The notes under the pieces were generated by a model, which saw only the letters and a list, made by a program, of their open reading frames with translations, searched no databases and had not been told where the DNA came from. Shown one piece after another: positions 10,471 to 18,159 of a stretch of DNA of 64,000 nucleotides (the stretch's first letter is position 1; every line of letters begins with the position of its first letter). A program made the translations under genes and the position numbers. The stretch comes from Desulfovibrio subterraneus. Lineage in GTDB: Bacteria > Desulfobacterota > Desulfovibrionia > Desulfovibrionales > Desulfovibrionaceae. Location: contig NZ_BLVO01000004.1 in NCBI RefSeq assembly GCF_013340285.1, positions 1 through 64,000 of the forward strand. The letters run 5' to 3'.

Positions 10471-11178
10471 CTAGTCTCTGGAACCGCCGAAGAGGCGCAG
10501 CAGGAAGAGGAACAGGTTGATGAAGTCAAGGTACAAGGTCAGCGCACCGAGGATGGAACCGCGACGGATGGCGGTTTCATCGCCCATGGGCATGGTTTCG
10601 CCCATGTAGCGCAGCTTCTGGCTGTCATATGCGGTAAGACCGGCAAAGATGATCACACCGATGATGCTGATCACCATATCCATGGGGCCGTTACCGATAA
10701 ACATGTTGATGATGGAAGCAATGATGAGGCCGAAAAGACCCATCATCATGAACTGCCCCATGCCGGTCAGGTCCTTCTTCGTTACCATGCCGTAAATGGA
10801 CATGGCCGCGAACATACCTGCCGCCGTGAAGAAGGCATTAAAAATGGTGCTCGATGCATACACAAGCAAAATGGCGGAAAGGGTAACGCCGTTCAACGCG
10901 CTGTAAGCAAGGAAAAGGCCGGTCGCCGCAGAGCCGGACAGCTTGTTGATGCGTGCGCTCAGGTACATCACCAGACCGATCTGCCCGATGAAGAGCATGA
11001 TGGTGATCATGGCGTTACCAAAAATGAGCTGCAGCATGGATTCACTGCTTGCGACAGCAAGAGCAGTCAGCGCGGTAACACCGAGTCCTGCAGTCATCCA
11101 GCCGTATACGCCGCGCATAAAGGCATTAACAAGTTCGCCACGCCGTGCACCGGCAGTGCTCACGGTTCTTCCGAGCAT
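10471..11178 (-). CDS. Bax inhibitor-1/YccA family membrane protein
   Basis: A 235-aa inner-membrane protein with seven hydrophobic segments between about 25 and 230. The family features are a cytoplasmic Arg/Gly-rich N terminus, the NGVTLSAILLVYAS segment, and the C-terminal VIIFAGLTAYDSQKLRYMG motif whose Asp is part of the conserved aspartate pair. The family includes YccA, an FtsH modulator, and calcium-leak proteins such as BsYetJ. TGGAGGAAT gives a strong ribosome site before ATG 11178. It is a single-gene unit bounded by a leader and a terminator. Confidence 0.9.
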   Translation of the reverse strand: MLGRTVSTAGARRGELVNAFMRGVYGWMTAGLGVTALTALAVASSESMLQLIFGNAMITIMLFIGQIGLVMYLSARINKLSGSAATGLFLAYSALNGVTLSAILLVYASSTIFNAFFTAAGMFAAMSIYGMVTKKDLTGMGQFMMMGLFGLIIASIINMFIGNGPMDMVISIIGVIIFAGLTAYDSQKLRYMGETMPMGDETAIRRGSILGALTLYLDFINLFLFLLRLFGGSRD

Positions 11179-11225
11179 GATTCCTCCAAAAAATGGGTCA
11201 TTGTTTACTGTCTTGAGATGTCATA

Positions 11226-11284
11226 GGATGGCAACTATGCGCCATCCCTAACCGACACCGATGTTAGAGGTAACAATCATTATA
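11226..11284 (-). promoter_or_regulatory. Leader of the Bax-inhibitor-1 gene: -10 box and hairpin
   Basis: On the minus strand a perfect TATAAT (11279-11284) has only a poor -35 at 17 nt. Downstream, GGATGGC and GCCATCC (11226-11232, 11241-11247) form a 7-bp hairpin in the leader, about 50 nt before the start codon. Confidence 0.35.
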
Positions 11285-11426
11285 CCGGTTGGCAAGGGCG
11301 CACCGTATCATATATTTTCATATTGTGAACCGGGAACCGCAGCGCAACGAACTGCGACATATTGAATCGCCCAAATAGCACACTTCCCCGATCACGCAAC
11401 CATGCAGCCCCGTGCAGGAAGCCGAC

Positions 11427-12605
11427 ATGACGCAATTACAGGAAGGCAAAAACAACAGAGTGCTCTTTGTCGACGACGAGGCCAACATTCTGGCCAGTTT
11501 CAAGCGGACGCTCTGCAAGCGTTTCGACATAACCACGGCCACCAGCCCTCTTGCCGGGCTGGATATCATCCGCGATCACCCGACCTTTGCGGTTGTCATT
11601 TCCGACCTGAAAATGCCCTCGATGAACGGGGTTGAATTCCTGCACGAGGTACGCAGCCTTGCGCCGGACACCATACGCATTCTGCTCACGGGGTATGCGG
11701 ACACGGACGCATCCGTTGCAGCCGTGAACGAAGGCGCCGTGTTCAGATTCCTCACCAAACCCTGCCAGACGGAAACGCTCATCAGGGCCATAGAAGCGGG
11801 GGTAAACCAGCACAATCTGGTCGTATCCGAACGGGAACTTCTGCGTGGTACCCTGCGCGGCTCCATAAAGGTGCTCTCTGAAGTGCTGGCCCTGACCAAC
11901 CCGGAGGCCTTTGGCCGCAGCGAACGCATCAAGCGGCATATGGTGGCTCTCTCACGCCATTTCAACAGGCAGGATGCCCTGAAACTGGAGCTGGCTGCCA
12001 TGCTCTGCCAGATCGGGTGCGTTACCCTGACATCGGAAGTGCTCACCAAGCAGATGCACGGGGAAGAGCTCGACGGCGAGGAACAGCAGCTTTTCGACAT
12101 GCACCCGAGCGTGGGGTACGACCTGCTCAACCATATTCCGCGCATGCGGGATGTGGCGCAGATCATACAGCAGCAGAATGTTCCACTGGGCCACGACAAG
12201 GATCTGCATTTCGGATCGCGCGCGCTGAAGATCATGCTGGACTACGATACTCTTCTCTCTCGTGGCATGGTGCCGGGCGAAGCCCTGTTGCACATGCGCG
12301 ATACCAGAGGGGTGTACGACAAAGAAATTCTTGCAGCCTTTCAGCAGACCGTGCTCGATCAGGAAGTGCAAATCACCGACGAGCTGTATCTGGAAGACCT
12401 GCGTCCCGGCCAGATAGCGGCGCAGGACATAGAAACCAGAGACGGCGTTCTTCTGGCCAGCAAGGGGCAGGAACTCTCGGATGCATGTATCGCCCGCATC
12501 AGAAACTTTGCCAAGGCCTACGGACTGGATGAACCCATCCGCATGATCCTGCCCGATCAGCCCGATCAGCCCGATCAGGAAGAGAGCGCCGATCCCCCCG
12601 TCTAA
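11427..12605 (+). CDS. Response regulator with degenerate HD-GYP-like output domain
   Basis: A 392-aa cytoplasmic protein. The receiver (about 10-130) is intact: FVDDE, the phospho-acceptor in ISDLKMPS, LLTGYAD and LTKP. The output region (about 150-310) has the helical layout of an HD-GYP phosphodiesterase, including MHPSVGYDLLNHIPRM. The catalytic places are changed, however: LCQIGCV stands where HDIGK is expected, QQQN where HHE(R/K) is expected, and no GYP is seen. It is probably a signalling protein without phosphodiesterase activity. AGGAAG supports ATG 11427 over the GTG at 11412. The gene overlaps the convergent radical SAM gene by 4 bp. Confidence 0.8.
   Translation: MTQLQEGKNNRVLFVDDEANILASFKRTLCKRFDITTATSPLAGLDIIRDHPTFAVVISDLKMPSMNGVEFLHEVRSLAPDTIRILLTGYADTDASVAAVNEGAVFRFLTKPCQTETLIRAIEAGVNQHNLVVSERELLRGTLRGSIKVLSEVLALTNPEAFGRSERIKRHMVALSRHFNRQDALKLELAAMLCQIGCVTLTSEVLTKQMHGEELDGEEQQLFDMHPSVGYDLLNHIPRMRDVAQIIQQQNVPLGHDKDLHFGSRALKIMLDYDTLLSRGMVPGEALLHMRDTRGVYDKEILAAFQQTVLDQEVQITDELYLEDLRPGQIAAQDIETRDGVLLASKGQELSDACIARIRNFAKAYGLDEPIRMILPDQPDQPDQEESADPPV
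12552..12578 (+). repeat. Three tandem copies of CCCGATCAG
   Basis: A perfect 9-bp unit repeated three times inside the regulator gene. It encodes a PDQ tripeptide repeat near the C terminus. In-frame change of copy number would not break the protein. Confidence 0.9.
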
Positions 12606-13471
12606 AGGGCGCGCATCCACTCGGATTTGATGGGAACATACCCGTCTATGGCGGCATCCAGCCTTTCCAGCGCGGCAGCCTTGTCCTTGGGCAGGCGCAC
12701 GCGCATGGGCAGGTGGTTCGAGGCGTGGTTGGTAAGAAAAATGCCCGAACGGATATCCGTTGCCGACAGCATCTCGCGCAGTTCGCGCAGCAGCCCCTGT
12801 GCATCGGGCATTGCAAATTCACCGCGCCTGCACTGCTCATGCAGAAGAGTATCCGGTAAAAGCATGAGGCTGAGCACGCCTATGAAATCCGGCGACATGG
12901 CACTCAGCACCCTGCCCGTCTCACGCGCATGGCGCATGCTGCCTTCCACCCCGCCCAGTCCGACAATGACGGAAACATTCAGCTTCATTCCGGCTGCGGA
13001 AACACGCCGTGCCTGCTCTATGAGCTGGGCAGCAGTCACATGCTTGTTCACCCGCCGCAGCACCTCATCATCCCCCGACTCCACTCCCATATAGACAAAC
13101 GAGAGTCCGAGCCCGCGCAGCTCGGCCAGTTCAGCATCCGATTTACGGCCAACGGACATGGCGCTGCCGTAAGTTCCCACTCGGGTCACCCAGGGCAGAT
13201 GTGTGCGAATGGATTGCAGCAGGCGCACAAGCCGGGCCTGTGGCAGCGACAGACAGTCGCCGTCGCACAAGAAGAGACGGCGCATCCCTCTGAGCCGCTC
13301 TGCGGCCCAGAGAATGTCTGCCTCAATCACGGCATCATCCTTTATACGGAATGATTTGTCCTGATAGGCACCGCAGAAGGTGCACCGATTATGGGGGCAG
13401 CCTGTGGTTACCTGCAACAGAATGGAATCTATTTCACTGGGGGGGCGTATGATGTCGCCTTCGTAATGCAT
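12602..13471 (-). CDS. Radical SAM protein
   Basis: A 289-aa protein with the cluster-binding motif CPHNRCTFC (about 29-37), in which the first spacing is four residues, as in a known CxHNxCxFC subgroup of radical SAM proteins. Later come FLCDGDCLSLP, YMGVESGDDEVLRRVNK and SVIVGLGG, which match the Elp3/MiaB-like fold. Its substrate cannot be told. AGGAGAACGC precedes ATG 13471. It is convergent with the regulator gene and overlaps its stop by 4 bp. Confidence 0.85.
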   Translation of the reverse strand: MHYEGDIIRPPSEIDSILLQVTTGCPHNRCTFCGAYQDKSFRIKDDAVIEADILWAAERLRGMRRLFLCDGDCLSLPQARLVRLLQSIRTHLPWVTRVGTYGSAMSVGRKSDAELAELRGLGLSFVYMGVESGDDEVLRRVNKHVTAAQLIEQARRVSAAGMKLNVSVIVGLGGVEGSMRHARETGRVLSAMSPDFIGVLSLMLLPDTLLHEQCRRGEFAMPDAQGLLRELREMLSATDIRSGIFLTNHASNHLPMRVRLPKDKAAALERLDAAIDGYVPIKSEWMRAL

Positions 13472-13533
13472 GCGTTCTCCTTACAACTTCCGCTAACCGC
13501 TTTTGCGACATTCGTCCAGACACACACGGGACG

Positions 13534-13560
13534 AAAAAAAGCCCCCGCATTGGCGGGGGC
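13534..13560 (-). terminator. Intrinsic terminator after the ribbon-helix-helix gene
   Basis: GCCCCCGC (13541-13548) and GCGGGGGC (13553-13560) form an 8-bp stem with a 4-nt loop. The flanking seven A bases give a U run on the minus strand. Confidence 0.85.
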
Positions 13561-13583
13561 TTCGGGAATCTATCCGGGGCGGT

Positions 13584-13868
13584 TCAGACCGCCTGTCTCT
13601 CCACAGCGGGACGGGAGCTGAGGTACGTCGTGCATACGACCCGCAGCAGGGATGCAAAATTCCCCACTGTTCCGTGTATGACAACCGCCTCATCATGAAG
13701 CGTTTCAAGAAATCTGGGCAGGGAGGTATTCTCCGATGCCGCAAGTTCCTCAAGCACGTTCCAGAAACGGCGTTCCAGCCGAACGCTTGTCACACCGCCG
13801 TGCAGTCTGACAGAGCGTGTCACCTGTTCATATTCCGCCGGGCTGGTAGATGCATACATCTCACACAT
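13584..13868 (-). CDS. Ribbon-helix-helix domain protein
   Basis: A 94-aa protein of the RHH_4 type. VTRSVRLHGGVTSVRLERRF gives the strand and the start of the first helix, ELAASENTSLPRFLETL the second helix, and NFASLLRVVCTTYL the conserved C-terminal helix. Proteins with this fold usually dimerise and bind DNA through the paired N-terminal strands. GGAG lies 9 nt before ATG 13868; an inner ATG (13859) is an alternative. It lies between a DJ-1 gene and a terminator, with no target evident nearby. Confidence 0.75.
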   Translation of the reverse strand: MCEMYASTSPAEYEQVTRSVRLHGGVTSVRLERRFWNVLEELAASENTSLPRFLETLHDEAVVIHGTVGNFASLLRVVCTTYLSSRPAVERQAV

Positions 13869-13910
13869 GGGCAGATACTCCGTGGTCGCCGCCCTGCGGG
13901 AGCATCAATG

Positions 13911-14474
13911 CTATCCGAGCAGGTCGGCAATCTTGCGCAGCCACTGAGGATGGGCAGGCCATGCCGGTGCGGTCACGATATTGCCATCCACATGGGCTTC
14001 GTCCATTTGCAGATTCACGTATTCAGCACCGGCAAGCCGCACTTCCGGCGAGCAGGCAGGATACGCGGAGATGCGTCTGCCGTCCAGAGCCACGGCTGCA
14101 GCCAACAGCTGTGCACCGTGGCAGACCGCGCCGATGACCTTTTTGGTTTCATGGAAATGGCGAACCATAGCCAGCACCTTCTCGTTCAGACGCAGGTATT
14201 CCGGAGCGCGACCGCCGGGAATGATGAGCCCTGCGTAATCGTCGAGGCGGATATCGTCAAAGGTTGCGTTCAGAGTGAAGTTGTGTCCGGGCTTTTCAGA
14301 ATAGGTCTGATGCCCTTCGAAATCATGAATGGCGGTGGCAACGGATTCACCGGCCTTCTTGCCGGGGCAAACGGCATCCACGGAATATCCCATGGCCTGC
14401 AGAGCCTGAAACGGCACCATAACTTCGTAATCTTCCACAAAATCGCCACAAATCAGCAAGAGTTTCTTTGCCAT
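13911..14474 (-). CDS. DJ-1/PfpI family protein
   Basis: A 187-aa cytoplasmic protein of the class I glutamine amidotransferase-like superfamily. The nucleophile elbow [13 protein letters not shown] (Cys about 118) and the upstream [13 protein letters not shown] match PfpI/YhbO-type proteins, which act as stress proteins with reported deglycase or hydrolase activity. A strong GGAGG precedes ATG 14474. It lies upstream of the ribbon-helix-helix gene, 42 nt away, on the same strand. Confidence 0.9.
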   Translation of the reverse strand: MAKKLLLICGDFVEDYEVMVPFQALQAMGYSVDAVCPGKKAGESVATAIHDFEGHQTYSEKPGHNFTLNATFDDIRLDDYAGLIIPGGRAPEYLRLNEKVLAMVRHFHETKKVIGAVCHGAQLLAAAVALDGRRISAYPACSPEVRLAGAEYVNLQMDEAHVDGNIVTAPAWPAHPQWLRKIADLLG

Positions 14475-14649
14475 GACGGAATGCCTCCTGATTATTTTTT
14501 TCTCACCTTACATGCTTTTCTCGATTTGGGGTACTATTCGGCTACTACATGCCACACATAGCCAAAAGGCCGGAAAGGCCCGTCCGGAACGGATTCCGCA
14601 CAGCACCTTCCCGGCCATATCAGACCTGCAGGGAAAAAACCTACTCTGT

Positions 14650-16122
14650 TCAGCGTTTAAACTTGTCGGAAATCTCCCAGAATTCGCCAATGCTCAGGCT
14701 CCGGTTCGAGGGCCCCTGCCGCACGTAGAAATGCTCGGTACTCTGGTAGCGAATAAACACCGGATAGGTGGACTGACGGCATAACGCCACCAGCAGCTGC
14801 TTGCCATCCAGCTTGCAGGCATGCAGGGATACGCAGTTGAAATGCCTTGGTCCCACGCATTCGTTGAACACATTGCCAAGATGCCGCAGGGCGTGATCTT
14901 CGCTCTGGAATTCATCGGGCTCAAGCCCCAGCACTTCGCCGGAATCCCCCACCCCCACGATCATGGTGCCGCCGGATGTATTCATAAACGCGCACATGCC
15001 CTTGAGCACGGCTATTTCCATACTCTTGTCACGTTTGCCGCTCAAGAGGTTCTGGCGAAGGGTGGACTTGAACTCCACGTGCATGCCCTCACCCTGCCGG
15101 ATAAGTTTGCGCACAAAATCGGCATCGACTTTCACTTCAGGACGGTAATAGCGCCTGTGGCGGGTGAGGTAACGGGAAATGGCAAGCACAAGCGCCACCA
15201 GCACCACCACGAAGCCGCCCACGGAAGAGAGGAATAACGGGGTCGTCAGCAACCCTTTCAGCAACCCCATGCCCTGACTGATGAATATCACACGCAGGCC
15301 GCTGTTCATTTCTTCAGTCACGGTTTCCACATGGTCCAGTTCGCCTGCGGGGCCCACCTTTTCGAGCAGGTCAACAAGGTTTACACCGCGCATATCATTA
15401 CCGGCCAGTTCCCTGAATGCCTTGCCTGCGCCTGCGGAAACCGCAATCACCCTGTCCTGTTGCAGCAGGGCGGCAGTCATCTGCATGGGAATGGGGGCCA
15501 CAAGCCTGTTCAGGAACTTTTCCGGCAGAAAGAGCAGACACACGGTTACCGGTTCGCTTCCCGCGGTAGAACGGACATGCAGCATGACAAACCGCTTGCC
15601 TTCCGGCGTGCGCATCAGATCGATCACGGGCGTGGTATCCGCTGCGGGCAGCACCAGCATGAGGTTGGCCCGCATGGTGCTTGTCAGTTCCTTGAGTTCT
15701 TCCACATCCAGCCCGCCGGATGCGGCTCCCGTGCCGCCGACCTCGGATATACCGTAGGACACCTTGCCCTCACCCTCTTCCGTCATGCTCACGCGAACGC
15801 CGGATTCGCCTTCGATGAGTTCTGCACGGTTGTGCCCCGGCAGCACCAGCACATATCCGGCATGTGAGCTCTCCAGAAGAAACAGCATCTCATCCACCAG
15901 GGCGCTGTCGGGGATGGAGGCGCCGTCACGGGCAAGCCGGCCGATATTCTCCTGCACATTCTGAATGGAGGTACGCGCATTATCCGAAAAATAGCCTAAT
16001 GCGAGCCCGGCCAGCTGCCTTTCCACCAGACGCATCTGGATCATGAGGAAGAGGAGCAGGCAGAGACCAAGCAACACCGTGAGCGCAAATAATCGACTGT
16101 ATGTGAAAGGAATTCTCTTCAT
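14650..16122 (-). CDS. Membrane-anchored sensor-like protein with AlbA_2 (Schlafen-type) domain
   Basis: A 490-aa protein. A membrane helix (about 10-30), a roughly 265-aa extracytoplasmic region, and a second helix (about 297-318) resemble the input half of a sensor kinase or chemoreceptor. The cytoplasmic part (about 340-485) is an AlbA_2 domain: GMHVEFKSTLR, then MCAFMNTSGGTMIVGVGDSG and VLGLEPDEF. AlbA_2 domains usually occur in soluble, DNA-linked or Schlafen-like proteins. There is no kinase, HAMP or methyl-accepting region. The start has a weak GGGG ribosome site. The signal sensed is unknown. Confidence 0.75.
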   Translation of the reverse strand: MKRIPFTYSRLFALTVLLGLCLLLFLMIQMRLVERQLAGLALGYFSDNARTSIQNVQENIGRLARDGASIPDSALVDEMLFLLESSHAGYVLVLPGHNRAELIEGESGVRVSMTEEGEGKVSYGISEVGGTGAASGGLDVEELKELTSTMRANLMLVLPAADTTPVIDLMRTPEGKRFVMLHVRSTAGSEPVTVCLLFLPEKFLNRLVAPIPMQMTAALLQQDRVIAVSAGAGKAFRELAGNDMRGVNLVDLLEKVGPAGELDHVETVTEEMNSGLRVIFISQGMGLLKGLLTTPLFLSSVGGFVVVLVALVLAISRYLTRHRRYYRPEVKVDADFVRKLIRQGEGMHVEFKSTLRQNLLSGKRDKSMEIAVLKGMCAFMNTSGGTMIVGVGDSGEVLGLEPDEFQSEDHALRHLGNVFNECVGPRHFNCVSLHACKLDGKQLLVALCRQSTYPVFIRYQSTEHFYVRQGPSNRSLSIGEFWEISDKFKR

Positions 16123-16172
16123 GTGGACCCCATACCCAACATACGGTGCTTATGCCAACCGCAATTTACAAC

Positions 16173-16203
16173 AAAAAAGGGGCAACCCGCAGGCTGCCCC
16201 TTT
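16173..16203 (-). terminator. Intrinsic terminator after ppiD
   Basis: AAAGGGGCA (16176-16184) pairs with TGCCCCTTT (16195-16203). The adjoining A run gives U bases on the minus strand. It lies just after the ppiD stop. Confidence 0.8.
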
Positions 16204-16225
16204 GCATATGCTAACAGAGACGGAG

Positions 16226-18121
16226 CTAGATCTTGTCGAGAACGTCCTGATTCTGAATCAGTACTTCGCTCTTCTTGGCAAGATCAGTCATGAATGCACG
16301 GAACATCTCCTGACGCTTGGCGCGGAGCATGGATTCCTTCACCTGATCCTTTGCAGAATCCCATTCCGTATCGGACGGCAGACTGGAATCTTTCAGGCGG
16401 AAGAACACGGCACCTGCGGCGCTCATGAAAGGTCCGCCCCACTTGTCGGCAGATGCTGCAAACACAGCATTCACCAGTTCGGGAGCCTGCCCCAGTCCCG
16501 GTACAAAACCGCGACGGTCAAACAGCGGAGACACCTGCACGGTATCTGCCAGTTCCTTGGGCAGATTGCCTGCAGCAACTTCCGGTGCAATCTTCTTGGC
16601 TTCTTCGCCAGCCATCTGCATGGCTGCTTCCTGCAGCAGACGGCCTTCGATCATGGTCTTCACCTGCTCGAAGTCGATGTAGCTTTCGGGGGCGCTGGTC
16701 GTCACGCGGGCAACCATGTAGCCACCCTCCACTTCCAGAGGCGTCTCAACAACGCCACCGGCTATGGTACCGAACACGGCATCAAGGGATTCAGGCTTGA
16801 TACCCACGATGTCCATCGCCTTTGCACGGGGGAACTCGGGGGTGGTACGCAGGTCAAGGGCATGCGCCGCGGCTGCATCCGCCATGGACTTGCCGGCCAT
16901 GACTTCTTCGAACACCACGTCAAGTGTATCTGCCACGCCGTCTGCGGCCTTGTCTTCAGCCAGACGCTGACGAACGTCGTCATGCACTTCGGCCAGCGAC
17001 TTCACGCGACGGGGGGTCTTCTTCTCCACCTTGATGATGTGGAAGCCGAACTGCGTACGCACGATATCGGAAACCTGGCCGGCTTCAAGTGCAAAGGCTG
17101 CGTCCTCGAAAGGCTTCACCATGGCACCGCGGCCGAACTCGCCAAGGTCACCGCCGGTGGGGGCGGAAGGACCTTCAGAATACTTCTTGGCCAGCGCGGC
17201 AAAGTCCTCGCCCTTCTTCAGACGGGCAAGCACCTGATCGATCTTGGCCTTGGCTTCGTTCACCGTTGCCTCTGGAGCGTTGGCATCCACCAGCACAAGA
17301 ATGTGGCGGGCATGCACAGACTCATCCTGCACGAAGTAGGTTTCGGCATTCTGATCATAGAAGGCGGCGATTTCTGCCTCGTCCACCTTCACGCTCTTGG
17401 CCAGAGTCTTGGGGGTGATGGTGATGTATTCAAGGCTCACCGTTGCGGGCTGCTTGAACTGCTCCTTGTTCTGCTCATAGAATTCCTTGACCTTTTCAGG
17501 GGCCACGGAAGCTTTGGTCATAAAGGAGGCAGCAGACAGCACGGTGAACTCGATGGAACGTTTTTCAGCCGCGTAGTTGAAGGCAGTGCGGGCTTCATCA
17601 TCGGTCACGGAAGCCGGAAGGCCGATGTACTCCTGCATCTTCTGGATCAGGATATCCTTGCGGTAGGACTCTTCGAACTGCCCGGGAGTCATGCCCTGCG
17701 CTTCCAGAACACGCTTGTACAGGTCGCCGTCGAACACGTCCTTCTCATTGCGGAACACCGCGATGGAAGCAATGGTCTTCTTCAGCTCCTGAGGCGTAAC
17801 GGTAATGCCGAGACGCTCTGCTTCCTGCAGAAGCAGCTTCTTGCTCACGAGCTGCTGCAGCACCTGCTGCGTGAATCCCAGCTGCTTCAGGTCTTCCTGC
17901 TTCAGACCGGGGATCTGACGCTTAAGCATGGCAAACTGCTGATCGTAGGCCTGCTTGAATTCGGGAATCAGAATCGGTTCTTCATTGACCGTGGCAATCA
18001 CGGACGATCTGCTGGAGTTGCTCATGGAGCCCACTCCCCAGAAGACGAACACGATAATGATAAGCGCAAAGGCAATTTTTACGCCCCACGACTGGGCATT
18101 CTGCCGAATAGAGTCCAACAT
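16226..18121 (-). CDS. ppiD: Periplasmic folding chaperone PpiD (SurA-type N domain, parvulin)
   Basis: A 631-aa protein anchored by one N-terminal helix (about 15-35). The first part (about 36-210) is SurA_N-like, followed by a parvulin rotamase domain (about 265-360) with VHARHILVLVD, GGDLGEFGRGAMVKPFEDAAF and QFGFHIIKVE. The C-terminal third carries a second, less clear parvulin-like region. PpiD helps outer-membrane and periplasmic proteins fold as they leave SecYEG. AAAGGA precedes ATG 18121. The aconitase gene ends 38 nt upstream of this start. Confidence 0.9.
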   Translation of the reverse strand: MLDSIRQNAQSWGVKIAFALIIIVFVFWGVGSMSNSSRSSVIATVNEEPILIPEFKQAYDQQFAMLKRQIPGLKQEDLKQLGFTQQVLQQLVSKKLLLQEAERLGITVTPQELKKTIASIAVFRNEKDVFDGDLYKRVLEAQGMTPGQFEESYRKDILIQKMQEYIGLPASVTDDEARTAFNYAAEKRSIEFTVLSAASFMTKASVAPEKVKEFYEQNKEQFKQPATVSLEYITITPKTLAKSVKVDEAEIAAFYDQNAETYFVQDESVHARHILVLVDANAPEATVNEAKAKIDQVLARLKKGEDFAALAKKYSEGPSAPTGGDLGEFGRGAMVKPFEDAAFALEAGQVSDIVRTQFGFHIIKVEKKTPRRVKSLAEVHDDVRQRLAEDKAADGVADTLDVVFEEVMAGKSMADAAAAHALDLRTTPEFPRAKAMDIVGIKPESLDAVFGTIAGGVVETPLEVEGGYMVARVTTSAPESYIDFEQVKTMIEGRLLQEAAMQMAGEEAKKIAPEVAAGNLPKELADTVQVSPLFDRRGFVPGLGQAPELVNAVFAASADKWGGPFMSAAGAVFFRLKDSSLPSDTEWDSAKDQVKESMLRAKRQEMFRAFMTDLAKKSEVLIQNQDVLDKI

Positions 18122-18159
18122 GCTCCGTATCCTTTGGTTCTAGCGGTGTGGCGCTACCG

